Of a stretch of 44,708 nucleotides of DNA, positions 24,732 to 33,829 are shown in pieces (position 1 is the stretch's first letter; each line of letters opens with the position of its first letter). The stretch covers positions 1 to 44,708 of the forward strand of contig CABYSN010000005.1 of NCBI GenBank assembly GCA_902521645.1, in the 5' to 3' direction. The DNA comes from Planctomycetota bacterium. Lineage in GTDB: Bacteria > Planctomycetota > Phycisphaerae > Phycisphaerales > SM1A02. Below the pieces are notes generated by a model. The model was not told where the DNA came from. It did not search any database and saw only the letters and a program-made list of their open reading frames with translations. The position numbers and the translations under genes were made by a program.

Positions 24732-25597
24732 TCGAGCGTCTTGGAAGCCGGGGGAAGAAAACGGACGAATCCCCATTGTTGCGGGACATGCATGTTGATC
24801 TCCCACTGCGGCGACCAGGTCCAGTTGTCCTCCGGAGTGTCGGGCCGCTTCACATAGGCACCGTCGATGACATCGAGATGCCATTGCACACGTGAGAAAT
24901 TGATTCGCCAGACACTCCAGGGAAGTGGCGGCCGACCGGCGCGAGCACGTTCCGGACCTTCATCGATTCCATGATGTGGAGGTGGAACCAGTGATGCGAA
25001 TGGAATCGCCCACTCAAGTGACCACCCGGTGTCACGATCGGATGGATCATTGATCGTTCCGACATGATGTATCGCGCTGACGAGTCCGGCACAGTCCCAG
25101 CCATGTTCGGCTGGGCCACCATCACGGTACGCGTTGTAGAGATAAAGATCGAAGATGGTGCCGAGGACATTGACCTCGATCTCGTAATACTCGCGGGCGT
25201 CGCCGTCGGGATCGATGAAGATCTCGAAATCATGCTCGTGATAGACGATCAGATCCCGTTCCTCGTAGGTGGCCCAGAGATCCGGCTCTTCCATCTCCAC
25301 GCCCACGTAGAGATGCGTGTCATCCCAGAGCATCTTCATCCGAGTCTGGAAACGGGGCTCGGGAAGATCAGGTCCCTGAATGTCCCGATAGAGATCGGAC
25401 CAGGGCGCGGAAGCCCACGCCGTGTCATCCAGTTTGCCGTCGAGCACGAGCGGCAACGCCACGTGGGGAACGTCGTAGGTGGCCGGTGACTCGAGAACGC
25501 TCCGTGAAGGCACCGGGGCCTGGGATTGAAAAGGTGCTTCGCTCGCGCAACCGAAGCACGCAAGCGAAGCACAGAATCCGTACAGAAGACGGTTCAT
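24728..25597 (-). CDS. Exported CBM9-like carbohydrate-binding protein
   Basis: A 289-residue protein with a Cys-containing signal peptide (LLYGFCASLACFGCAS) that may be lipidated. The remainder resembles the CBM9/DOMON-like domain of secreted carbohydrate-associated proteins. Indications are the opening LVLDGKLDDTAWASAPW, then MLWDDTHLYVGVEMEEPDLW, EHDFEIFIDPDGD and YYEIEVN, ending in WRINFSRVQW and WTWSPQWEINMHVP. There is no catalytic domain. The start lies 4 nt after the ppdK stop, with GAAGGG inside the ppdK end as ribosome-binding site, so it is probably co-transcribed with ppdK, an odd pairing of a secreted and a cytosolic protein. Confidence 0.83.
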   Translation of the reverse strand: MNRLLYGFCASLACFGCASEAPFQSQAPVPSRSVLESPATYDVPHVALPLVLDGKLDDTAWASAPWSDLYRDIQGPDLPEPRFQTRMKMLWDDTHLYVGVEMEEPDLWATYEERDLIVYHEHDFEIFIDPDGDAREYYEIEVNVLGTIFDLYLYNAYRDGGPAEHGWDCAGLVSAIHHVGTINDPSDRDTGWSLEWAIPFASLVPPPHHGIDEGPERARAGRPPLPWSVWRINFSRVQWHLDVIDGAYVKRPDTPEDNWTWSPQWEINMHVPQQWGFVRFLPPASKTLD

Positions 25598-25601
25598 CAG
25601 A

Positions 25602-28295
25602 TCAGCCCTTCTTGCGTGCGATGGCGGCCTGACCTGTCACCAGACGCGCGATCGGCACACGGAAGGGAGAACAGGACACGTAATCCAGTCCGCACCCACC
25701 GGCTGTCTCGAAGAACTCGATGGACAAGGGATCCCCGCCATGTTCACCGCAGATACCAAGCTTGAGCTTGGGCTTGCAGGTGCGTCCCTTGCGGACCGCG
25801 ATGTCGACCAGTTGTCCGACGCCATCGAAGTCGATGGTCTGGAACGGATCCCGCTCGAGCACGCCTTTTTCGACGTATTCGGGAAGGAAGACACCGGCAT
25901 CGTCGCGGCTGTATCCGAAAGCCATCTGAGTGAGGTCGTTGGTGCCGAAAGAGAAGAAGTCCGCGTGTTCCGCCACTTCGTCGGCGGTGATCGCCGCACG
26001 GGGGATCTCGATCATCGTTCCGATCGGAATGTCGAGCTTGCCGCTGTACTTCTTCGCGGCACGCACCTCACCGATGGTGGCTGCGGTGAGTTCACGAAGC
26101 ATCTCGAGCTCCTGCGAGGTGCCCACCAGAGGAATCATGATCTCGGGGCGAGCATCGATCTTCTTCTTCTTGCAGGCGATCATCGCTTCGACGATGGCCC
26201 TGACCTGCATCTTCAGGATTTCGGGGTAGGTGACCGCGAGACGACAACCACGATGACCCAGCATCGGGTTCATCTCGTGAAGCTGATCGACGCGTCGGAC
26301 GATCTCGGAAGGCTTCACACCGAGCTGCTTGGCGACTTCACGCTGCGCCTTGGCTTCGTGGGGCAGGAATTCATGCAGCGGAGGATCCAGCAGTCGAATG
26401 GTGACGGGGCAACCCTTCATCGCCGTGAGAATTCCCTGGAAATCCCGACGCTGGAAAGGCAGCAGTTTCTTCAAGGCCTTCTCTCGGGCGGGAAGCTCAT
26501 CCGCGAGAATCATCTCACGCATGGCACCGATGCGATCTTCCTGGAAGAACATGTGCTCGGTACGGCAGAGACCGATCCCGACGGCGCCGAAATCTCGGGC
26601 GCGCTGGGCATCGGCAGGCGCATCGGCATTGGTCCGGACCTTCATTCGGGATCGTGCATCAGCCCACTTCAGGACCTTCGCGAGATCGCCGGAGATCTTC
26701 TTGGGGACGATTCTGTCGACGGTTCCGAGCATCACTTCGCCGGTGGCACCATCGATCGAGATCTGATCCTTGCGCCCGAGCTTCCGTCCATTCACGGTCG
26801 CAGTGCCCTTGGCGGCATCGATGTGAAGATCGCCGGCTCCGGCGACACAGCACTTGCCCCAACCACGGGCGACGACCGCCGCATGGGAGGTCATGCCGCC
26901 GGTCGATGTGAGAATTCCCGCGGCGGAATGCATGCCGTCGACATCCTCGGGGGAGGTCTCCTTGCGGACGAGGATGACGCTCTCGCCCTTCGCAGCTCGC
27001 TCCACGGCCTCTTCGGCACTGAACGCCGGCGCACCACAGGCGGCACCGGGAGATGCGGGAAGCCCCGTGCAGAGCACCTTGACCTTCTTCTTCTGAGCAG
27101 GGTCGAAACTCGGCAGCAGCATCTGGGTGAGGTCGTTGGCGGGAATCCGCATCATCGCGGTGTCCTTGTTGATCAGACGCTCCTTGACCATGTCGACTGC
27201 CAGCTTGACCGCAGCTGCGCCGGTGCGCTTGCCGTTTCGAGTCTGCAACATGTAGAGCTTGCCGCGTTCGATCGTGAATTCGATGTCCTGCATGTCCCGA
27301 TAGTGCTTTTCAAGCTTGGATCGAACACCAAGAAGCTGCTTGTAGACCTTCGCATTCCACTTGCCCATCAGCTTGATCGGCTCGGGCGTCCGGATGCCGG
27401 CGACGACGTCCTCGCCTTGCGCGTTGATCAGAAACTCACCGTAGAACTCGTTCTTTCCGGTCGAGGGATTTCGCGTGAACGCCACACCTGTGCCGGAGTC
27501 ATCCCCCATGTTGCCGTAGACCATCGACTGGACGTTGACGGCGGTGCCTTCGAGTCCCTTGATCTCGTTGATTCGGCGATAGGAAATCGCGGTGTCCTTG
27601 TTCCAGCTGCTGAAGACCGCTTCGATCGAATACTGGAGCTGCTTCATCGGATCCTGGGGAAACGCCTTGCCGACGGACTTGCGGTAGACAGCCTTGTAGG
27701 CAGTACAGAGTTCCTCGAGACCCTCTGCGGGGACCGCGGTGTCCTCGGACACGCGATACTTCTTCTTGACCTTGTCGAAGGCATGTTCGAATTTCTCGTG
27801 AGGCACGCCCATCACAACGTTTCCGAACATGTTGATCAATCTTCGATAGGCATCCCATGCGAATCTTGGATTCTCGGTGGCGGTCGCGAGTCCGAGGACC
27901 GCGGTGTCGTTCAGGCCCAGATTCAACACGGTATCCATCATGCCGGGCATGGAGACGGCCGCACCGGAGCGAACCGAGACCAGCAGAGGATTGACAGAAC
28001 ATCCGAAGGTCTTGCCTTGTTCCTTCTCGAGGAGCGTGACATTTCGCTTCACCTCATCCATCAGCCCGGCAGGCAGCCGATTCGACCTGGTGTACTCGGC
28101 ACAGGTCTGAGTCGTGATCGTGAATCCGGGAGGTACCGGAAGACCGATAGAGGTCATGTCCGCGAGATTGGCTCCCTTGCCTCCGAGAAGCATCTTCTGC
28201 TTTGCAGAACCATCGGTCTTGCGGGTGCCAAAGTAGAAACATCTCTTCTTGCGGGATGGCTTGCGAGCGGGTGATTTCTTGCGGGATGCGGTCAT
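25602..28295 (-). CDS. ppdK: Pyruvate, phosphate dikinase
   Basis: An 897-residue enzyme that reversibly converts pyruvate, ATP and Pi to PEP, AMP and PPi. The order is an N-terminal ATP-grasp domain (MLLGGKGANLADM, VRSGAAVSMPGMMDTVLNLG), the swivelling domain with the phospho-histidine in GGMTSHAAVVARGW (His471), and the C-terminal PEP/pyruvate barrel with LKLGICGEHGGDP. Length fits bacterial PPDK. An extra basic N-terminus (RKKSPARKPSRKKR) precedes the usual start near Phe-Tyr-Phe. ATG 28295 has AGGA at 8 nt; ATG 28301, 6 nt upstream, is an alternative with poorer spacing. It is followed after 4 nt by the CBM9-like gene. Confidence 0.95.
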   Translation of the reverse strand: MTASRKKSPARKPSRKKRCFYFGTRKTDGSAKQKMLLGGKGANLADMTSIGLPVPPGFTITTQTCAEYTRSNRLPAGLMDEVKRNVTLLEKEQGKTFGCSVNPLLVSVRSGAAVSMPGMMDTVLNLGLNDTAVLGLATATENPRFAWDAYRRLINMFGNVVMGVPHEKFEHAFDKVKKKYRVSEDTAVPAEGLEELCTAYKAVYRKSVGKAFPQDPMKQLQYSIEAVFSSWNKDTAISYRRINEIKGLEGTAVNVQSMVYGNMGDDSGTGVAFTRNPSTGKNEFYGEFLINAQGEDVVAGIRTPEPIKLMGKWNAKVYKQLLGVRSKLEKHYRDMQDIEFTIERGKLYMLQTRNGKRTGAAAVKLAVDMVKERLINKDTAMMRIPANDLTQMLLPSFDPAQKKKVKVLCTGLPASPGAACGAPAFSAEEAVERAAKGESVILVRKETSPEDVDGMHSAAGILTSTGGMTSHAAVVARGWGKCCVAGAGDLHIDAAKGTATVNGRKLGRKDQISIDGATGEVMLGTVDRIVPKKISGDLAKVLKWADARSRMKVRTNADAPADAQRARDFGAVGIGLCRTEHMFFQEDRIGAMREMILADELPAREKALKKLLPFQRRDFQGILTAMKGCPVTIRLLDPPLHEFLPHEAKAQREVAKQLGVKPSEIVRRVDQLHEMNPMLGHRGCRLAVTYPEILKMQVRAIVEAMIACKKKKIDARPEIMIPLVGTSQELEMLRELTAATIGEVRAAKKYSGKLDIPIGTMIEIPRAAITADEVAEHADFFSFGTNDLTQMAFGYSRDDAGVFLPEYVEKGVLERDPFQTIDFDGVGQLVDIAVRKGRTCKPKLKLGICGEHGGDPLSIEFFETAGGCGLDYVSCSPFRVPIARLVTGQAAIARKKG

Positions 28296-28395
28296 GGTCA
28301 TCGTCCTGAGATACCTTCATGATCTGAGCGTGATTTTCTGCGAATTCCCCGATCAACCTACACGTTGAAAGGTCCTTGCAGTGTACCGCCGATCG

Positions 28396-28401
28396 TATGA
28401 T
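28396..28401 (+). promoter_or_regulatory. Candidate -10 box of pabB
   Basis: TATGAT ends 7 nt before the ATG at 28409. If it is the -10 box, the in-frame ATGs at 28397 and 28400 lie inside the promoter and cannot be translated, and the mRNA would be leaderless from 28409. No -35 box is found at 16-18 nt. Confidence 0.4.
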
Positions 28402-28408
28402 GCCAGTG

Positions 28409-29797
28409 ATGAGAGAGACTCCATCCGCAATTCTTCTTGGTGACGGACCGGATCCGTTGGATGTCCTGAGCCAGTGGCCCGAGGAGAAGCCGCTTGCGGC
28501 ATTGGTGACCGCTCGCGGAGGCTCTCCGATGGCCAGGTGGAGCATCCTCAGTGCTCCGAAAGGATTCAAGCACCCGAAATTCGACTCCGAAGACCCCGAC
28601 AACCGCTTCGAACGCGGAAAACGACTGGAACCGGAGGCGGATCCGGAGACACCACCATTCCGGGGGGGGCATCTTCTGGCCCTGACCTACGAACTGGGAC
28701 GCAGGATCGAACCGAAGGCGGGCCTGGGATCGATGCCCGCAGCTGACGAGGACTTTCCTGAGGGAGCTCTGATTCTGGACTGCCCTTCGGCACTCGTTCA
28801 TGACAGAAGCCTTGGACGCTGGTGGCTGGTGGGTGACCCTGAAGATCACCGGGAGCTGATCGCGTGCCTCGAGATCAAGCCGCAGGAGTGGACGGAAAAA
28901 CCACGAATGACTCCACTCATGCCGGAAACGAGCAATCAGGAATTCGCCGACCGGGTTTCAAGAACCGTCGATTACATCCATGCCGGAGATCTTTTTCAGG
29001 CAAACATCACGAGACGCTACTCGGCGGCGGCGAGTCTTCCGCGAAGGAGCGATCGAAGAGCGTTCTCCGCCTCGTTGATTCTGGAATCTCAGGCATGGTT
29101 CGGAGCTCACATCGAGATCCCCACGAAGACGGGTTCGGATCGAACGCTGATCTCACTCAGCCCCGAGCTGTTTCTTCACTATGACCCCAATGAGAAGATG
29201 GTTCGAACACGACCGATCAAGGGGACGCTTCCTGCAGGAAAGGATCCGGGTGAACTGCTTGCAAGCGAGAAGGATGCCGCGGAACTCGCGATGATCGTCG
29301 ATCTCATGCGCAATGATCTCGGAAGGATCTCGGAACCTGGCTCGGTCGTCGTCGAATCGGGCAGAGTGATCGAGAGCCACCCCGGCGTGATCCACGGTGT
29401 CGCAGAGGTCGCGGGACGACTTCGAGAACGGATCGGACTCGACGAGATACTTCGGGCGACCTTTCCACCGGGCTCGATCACGGGCGCACCGAAGATACGG
29501 GCGATGCAGGTCATCGATGAATTCGAAACCGTGCCCAGAGGTCCCTACTGCGGAGCACTGGGCTTTCAGAGCGATTGCGGCCACATGGCACTCGATGTCT
29601 CGATTCGAACGCTGGATCTCGTTCCGGATGAAGGGAACGACTGGCCGACGCATCACATCCGATACGGAGCAGGCTGCGGCATCGTGGCCGAAAGCGATCC
29701 AGAGGCCGAGACTCTGGAATGCGAGACCAAGGCTCGTCTGGTGCGTGAATTCATCAGAACGCAGTGCACCCATCCCGAGGGTGCCTCGATTCAATGA
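28409..29797 (+). CDS. pabB: Aminodeoxychorismate synthase component I
   Basis: A 462-residue chorismate-binding enzyme that aminates chorismate to 4-amino-4-deoxychorismate for folate synthesis. The motif PIKGTLPAG carries the lysine (about residue 271) that distinguishes PabB from anthranilate synthase TrpE (PIAGT). Further chorismate-fold blocks are FQANITRRY, EDAAELAMIVDLMRNDLGR-like text, GVAEVAGRL and FPPGSITGAPKIRAM, ending with RYGAGCGIVAESDPEAE. No glutaminase partner (pabA) lies next to it. folC, from the same pathway, is elsewhere in the window. The start could also be ATG 28397 or 28400, or TTG 28376. Confidence 0.9.
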   Translation: MRETPSAILLGDGPDPLDVLSQWPEEKPLAALVTARGGSPMARWSILSAPKGFKHPKFDSEDPDNRFERGKRLEPEADPETPPFRGGHLLALTYELGRRIEPKAGLGSMPAADEDFPEGALILDCPSALVHDRSLGRWWLVGDPEDHRELIACLEIKPQEWTEKPRMTPLMPETSNQEFADRVSRTVDYIHAGDLFQANITRRYSAAASLPRRSDRRAFSASLILESQAWFGAHIEIPTKTGSDRTLISLSPELFLHYDPNEKMVRTRPIKGTLPAGKDPGELLASEKDAAELAMIVDLMRNDLGRISEPGSVVVESGRVIESHPGVIHGVAEVAGRLRERIGLDEILRATFPPGSITGAPKIRAMQVIDEFETVPRGPYCGALGFQSDCGHMALDVSIRTLDLVPDEGNDWPTHHIRYGAGCGIVAESDPEAETLECETKARLVREFIRTQCTHPEGASIQ

Positions 29798-29813
29798 TTT
29801 CGGCGGGGCACGT

Positions 29814-30716
29814 TCATCCGGCCTTGGCCCGACGGGCGTATGCCTCGACCTGCGAGGCCTGCACACGCTCGATGTAGGTCTGGATCTGTTCGGCCACGAC
29901 GGTCTGGTGGTCGCGATTGAACGTGAAATCGAAGGCGATTCCGGCATAGGTCCGGTGCATGCTGTCGATGTGCGTGTGCACGACCTTGCCCGTGACGAGA
30001 AGAGGTATCTCGAGATCGGGATCGAGGGGCACCTGGATCCAGAGCACGCGATGTCGATTGAGTATCTGGGCCGCCTCATGTTCGACTCTGAGGCCCACAC
30101 CACCCCCACCGAGATTCATCAGAGTGGCGGAGAAGTTGGGTCCGACCGTGGGAATGACCGAATCGGAGTTCAGCCCGGCCAGATCAGCCCCCTGCCCCTG
30201 ATTGAAGGCGGACCATGCGAGCGCGATCGCTCGCTCGGAAGGAAGCACCGACTTGGGATCCAGCAAGGGCCAGGCGGTGACTTCGGGAAGCTTGAGGTCT
30301 CTGGTATCCAGACGTGGCACACGTCTTTGACAGCGCCTGACGTTCTCGGGAAGGCAGAGTCTCAATGAACGACTCGAGCGACTTTTCTGTGAACTTCGAT
30401 CGTCCTCACCGAGATTCCTGGTTCGGAACATCCATCGGTTCTGGCCGATGGAGAGGCATGCCACGAGTTCGATGCCGACTTCGATGTCGATCTGCCGACC
30501 GAGCGCCATCGGCGCTTCGACCATCATCGCATCCTCGGTCAACCTGAGCACCTTGACCCGCCAGACGAGATCGGTCCCGGTCGCATGTTCATGTGGATCG
30601 TCGGTATCGGAGGGGCCGTCAGGTCGGGCGATCGCGAATTCAATCGCACCACCTCGATCGAAGACCTGCTGGAGGGATCTCTTCCACTCGTTCGTTCGTG
30701 ATCTTGATGCTGGCAC
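29814..30716 (-). CDS. PilZ-domain protein, YcgR-like
   Basis: A 300-residue cytoplasmic protein with an N-terminal domain (~20-110) resembling the YcgR-N fold and a C-terminal PilZ domain, the usual c-di-GMP receptor module. The first PilZ motif is RRCQRRVPR (RxxxR). The second, NLGGGGVGL, replaces the usual serine of D/NxSxxG with glycine, so ligand affinity is uncertain. GTG 30716 was chosen because GAGGAG lies exactly 6 nt upstream; a TTG 30 nt earlier would place a hairpin inside the gene. It is the last gene of a minus-strand run. No flagellar genes are nearby. Confidence 0.72.
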   Translation of the reverse strand: MPASRSRTNEWKRSLQQVFDRGGAIEFAIARPDGPSDTDDPHEHATGTDLVWRVKVLRLTEDAMMVEAPMALGRQIDIEVGIELVACLSIGQNRWMFRTRNLGEDDRSSQKSRSSRSLRLCLPENVRRCQRRVPRLDTRDLKLPEVTAWPLLDPKSVLPSERAIALAWSAFNQGQGADLAGLNSDSVIPTVGPNFSATLMNLGGGGVGLRVEHEAAQILNRHRVLWIQVPLDPDLEIPLLVTGKVVHTHIDSMHRTYAGIAFDFTFNRDHQTVVAEQIQTYIERVQASQVEAYARRAKAG

Positions 30717-30722
30717 TGTCTG

Positions 30723-30744
30723 CTCCTCTGTTCCCCATGGGAAC
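30723..30744 (-). promoter_or_regulatory. Hairpin next to the ribosome-binding site of the PilZ gene
   Basis: GTTCCC (30730-30735) and GGGAAC (30739-30744) form a perfect 6-bp stem with a 3-nt loop. The stem ends one base from the GAGGAG ribosome-binding site at 30723-30728, which is 6 nt from the GTG start. The 15-nt near-palindrome could be an operator or an mRNA hairpin controlling ribosome access. Confidence 0.4.
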
Positions 30745-30912
30745 AAGGCAATGTGTTCGATCCGTGACTTTTATCGTCAACTTCGGGTGATCGGATCAAA
30801 TGTCCGGAAGAAGCCGGATGCCCCGATCAGATCGATGACTCCGGCTAGGAATGAGTATCGGATGATGCTCATGAAGATCTACCCAGAAAAGACACAGACG
30901 GTTCCATACCAT

Positions 30913-31593
30913 TCAGTCTGATCGGACAAAGCGGATCATGAGGGCTGACTCATGGTGCTTTCCGGGTCTGAAACCGGATTCTCGAGCCATAATTTCGAAT
31001 TCTGCCATGGTCCAGGCTCGCAGAAGACGCTCACCCGGCTTCGGATGACGACGGTCGGAGTCGACATCCGATCCGGTTCGGTAGGCGAATGACTCCCCTC
31101 CCGATGCCCAGACCACCTGCTGCGTTCGATCCGGACTGATTCCAAGAGGCCATTGGGTCCTGATCAAATCGGGTCCCCAGACTGGAAAATCATCGATCAG
31201 AAAAGATCCGCCGATGGACAATGTTCCGGCAGCGCGATGAAAGAGATTCCTCATGAGCAGAGGATCGGAGATCAGATTCAAGGTGTTTCCCAGGCAGATC
31301 ACGCCATCCATGGATTCGGTTTCCATCCAGCTCGCCGAAGAAGCCAGAAAATCCTCGTGAGCGATCCGCAGGTTCGCGTGCTCGCTCCATTTGCGATGCA
31401 TCAACGCGGACTCGTCCTGATCGACGGCGAGCACTTCGACACCATGTTCGGCCAGAGGCAGGGCGATCCGACCGCGACCGGCACCAAGATCCACGACTCG
31501 ATGACCGGATTCGAACATGCCGAGCACGCCCGAGAGCTGTGCTTCGGAATCCTCCTGATCGTAGACCGCGAAATCCTCCTCAGGAAGCGTCAT
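30913..31593 (-). CDS. Class I SAM-dependent methyltransferase
   Basis: A 226-residue Rossmann-fold methyltransferase. SAM-binding motif I is VVDLGAGRGRIALPLAEHG (~33-51), followed by the acidic strand end VLAVDQDE, then MDGVICLGNTLNLIS (motif IV region) and GGSFLIDDFPVWG. The target cannot be predicted. The start overlaps the end of the transglutaminase gene by 14 nt and has GGGAG at 9 nt, so it is the last member of the DUF58/transglutaminase operon. The gap to the next gene is 196 nt. Confidence 0.85.
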   Translation of the reverse strand: MTLPEEDFAVYDQEDSEAQLSGVLGMFESGHRVVDLGAGRGRIALPLAEHGVEVLAVDQDESALMHRKWSEHANLRIAHEDFLASSASWMETESMDGVICLGNTLNLISDPLLMRNLFHRAAGTLSIGGSFLIDDFPVWGPDLIRTQWPLGISPDRTQQVVWASGGESFAYRTGSDVDSDRRHPKPGERLLRAWTMAEFEIMARESGFRPGKHHESALMIRFVRSD

Positions 31594-33829
31594 CAGAACG
31601 ACTCCCGGATCTCAAACGACGAACGAATCCCATGACCTGCGCACGTTCCGTCGAATCCGGACGATGAGCACCGAAACGTATGTGGTAGAACAAGTCGACC
31701 AGCTGGTGAAGCGGCGCCTCGATGGATGGCTCGGCGAGACAGACACGATCCGCGAAACGTCGTGGTGTCTCCGAAAGTTCCTTTTCAAATCCCTTCTGTC
31801 GAAGAATCCTCAGGGTGTCGGCCCAGAAGGCGAGATCATTTGAAAGCCGTCTTCGTTCATCTGAACCCAGAGGACCGCAGCCGATCTGAGCGAGGATGCG
31901 ACGACGCTTTCGATTGCGAATGATGAAGGCGACGATGAAACAGATCACCAACATCATGATCGAGGCCATCCAGACATAGCCCGCCACCCCGAGCTTGAAG
32001 GAGCGGTTGATGGTCGCGAGTCGCTCGACCACCTGTCCCCGGATTTCACTCACGTTGCCCTGCCAACCACCGACGAATCGGTTTCCAAGCGTCTGCTGGG
32101 AACGCTGGTCGAAACCGATGACGTTGGAATTCCAGAAGAAATCCAGACTGTCGTAGACCCAGCGCCAGCCATCAAGCCAGGAACTGTTGGAGGCCTGGAG
32201 TTCCTCCAGAACGGTTCGTGGAGAGGGGTCCAGTGATTCCCACTGAAAAGGGCCGGTGCGCACCTCGGTCCAGGCATGCGCATTCGATTCCCGCACAACG
32301 TAACTGGAGGTCCCCTCGTCGTATTCCATCGCGACGAACCCGGTGATCAGACGGGATTCGATCCCAAGGCTTCGACACATGGCGGTGAGGGCGGAGGCGA
32401 AATATTCGCAGTGACCGAATCGGTATCTACCCAGAAAACTGACGATCGGATCCTCACCTGGTATCTGGATGAAATCCCGCAGATCGGTCGTGTAGGCGAA
32501 CACGATTTCCAGCCATTCCGAAAGCGCTCTCGAGACACGTCGGTTGTAGCCCCAATTGGTCTCGCCGGCCTGGAGATCGCTCGAGACATCCATCGACTGA
32601 AGGGCTTCGATCGCGATGTCTCGAACCTCTGCGATGGGAAATCTCACGTTTCGAGACTCGCGGCCGGATTCACCTTCGAGACTTCGAAGCGTGTCGAAAG
32701 GCGGAAAAGGCTGGACCCGTAACGAGTAACTCGCGTAGTTTCCGATGTCACGAGAGCCGCTGTCCGCGATCAACAAAGTCGAACGGTCGATCTCGACCAA
32801 ACGGGGCGTTCCGGTCGCGATGGCGAGCGTGCCCCAGGGCGAGAAGACCAGATCGCTCGCGAGTGATCTCATCTGCACCTCGACCGTGTAGGTCTGGATC
32901 TGCTCGTCGATGGGCGACGTGCCGAGCTGGGTGAAACGATCATCGGTTTCGATCTTGGCGATTCGGGGTCGACTTGAATTCATCCATCGACCGAGCGACG
33001 CGTCGTAGCGAGAGAGAACCGCACCCCGTAGGAGTATCGGTTTCGGCCATTGGGTCACGGTGCCTCCGGGATCGATCCAGCGCAGCACGAAGACCTCGCG
33101 CCTGGAACTGGAGATCCGGGTGCTCGAGACGAGATCCACCGTCTCACTGAAACCGGATCGTCCGGAAAGCCCCCCACCGGAGACGCCTGATCGAAAGAGA
33201 ATCTGCCGGGGAAAGAACAGGAAGACCACGACACTGACCAGGATGATTCCGATGATCGACATCAGAGCGGTTCTGCGAAGCTTGCCGACATCGAGAGGAC
33301 CGAAACGCGAATCCAGCGAAATGGTCGAAGGTGATCCGGCGCTGCGTTCCCTTCTCGCCTTCTCGGATCCGGCGTAGACCTGGTAGAGCATGATCACGTA
33401 GATCAACACCACCACCCAGGAGAGGAGCACGATTCCGAAGAGGAAGCGATCACTCTGGATCGTCGCGGAGATCACCAGAATCGATGACAGGATCAATTGC
33501 TGGGCGTCTTCGCGGAGCGTGCGAAGCTGGAACTGTCTGAGAACGAGAATCGCCAGAACGAAGATGCCCAGAAGTTCCATCGCACGTCCGATGTCGGGAT
33601 TCGAAATGGCACTGAAGACAACGAATCCCAGAGCCAGAAGCGCCCCGACATTGACCATGAATCTCGGCAGATGAAATCCACGATGACTCTCGGTGACGTA
33701 CCAGCTCGCAACGAGAAGAGGCCCGGTGAACATGAGTATCCAGAGGCGGATGGTCGCGATCGAGACGGCCGCGACCGAAAGAACGATCAAGACCAGCAAC
33801 CAGAACCTGAAGAGTCTGCGCAGGGTCAT
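31580..33829 (-). CDS. Membrane-anchored transglutaminase-like protein (TgpA/DUF3488 type)
   Basis: A 749-residue protein with five to six N-terminal membrane segments (1-~215) and a large extracytoplasmic region containing a transglutaminase-like cysteine-protease fold. The catalytic triad is visible as Cys in FGHCEYFASALTAMCRSLG, His in ESNAHAWTEV and Asp in WESLDPSP. A further membrane helix (YVWMASIMMLVICFIVAFII) and a short cytoplasmic C-terminal DUF4129-like domain follow. TgpA-type proteins usually pair with a DUF58 protein and a MoxR ATPase; here the DUF58 gene is immediately upstream (4-nt overlap) but no MoxR gene is seen. The substrate is unknown. Confidence 0.91.
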   Translation of the reverse strand: MTLRRLFRFWLLVLIVLSVAAVSIATIRLWILMFTGPLLVASWYVTESHRGFHLPRFMVNVGALLALGFVVFSAISNPDIGRAMELLGIFVLAILVLRQFQLRTLREDAQQLILSSILVISATIQSDRFLFGIVLLSWVVVLIYVIMLYQVYAGSEKARRERSAGSPSTISLDSRFGPLDVGKLRRTALMSIIGIILVSVVVFLFFPRQILFRSGVSGGGLSGRSGFSETVDLVSSTRISSSRREVFVLRWIDPGGTVTQWPKPILLRGAVLSRYDASLGRWMNSSRPRIAKIETDDRFTQLGTSPIDEQIQTYTVEVQMRSLASDLVFSPWGTLAIATGTPRLVEIDRSTLLIADSGSRDIGNYASYSLRVQPFPPFDTLRSLEGESGRESRNVRFPIAEVRDIAIEALQSMDVSSDLQAGETNWGYNRRVSRALSEWLEIVFAYTTDLRDFIQIPGEDPIVSFLGRYRFGHCEYFASALTAMCRSLGIESRLITGFVAMEYDEGTSSYVVRESNAHAWTEVRTGPFQWESLDPSPRTVLEELQASNSSWLDGWRWVYDSLDFFWNSNVIGFDQRSQQTLGNRFVGGWQGNVSEIRGQVVERLATINRSFKLGVAGYVWMASIMMLVICFIVAFIIRNRKRRRILAQIGCGPLGSDERRRLSNDLAFWADTLRILRQKGFEKELSETPRRFADRVCLAEPSIEAPLHQLVDLFYHIRFGAHRPDSTERAQVMGFVRRLRSGSRSDDAS

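Noticed and set aside
25740-28274. 844-codon open frame antisense to ppdK
   Set aside because: It lies wholly opposite a textbook PPDK with all motifs. Its translation is rich in His/Asp/Arg without any domain, a common effect of the codon bias here.
28365-28401. TTGAAA plus TATGAT as a standard promoter of pabB
   Set aside because: The spacer is 25 nt. Only the -10 part is retained as a candidate.
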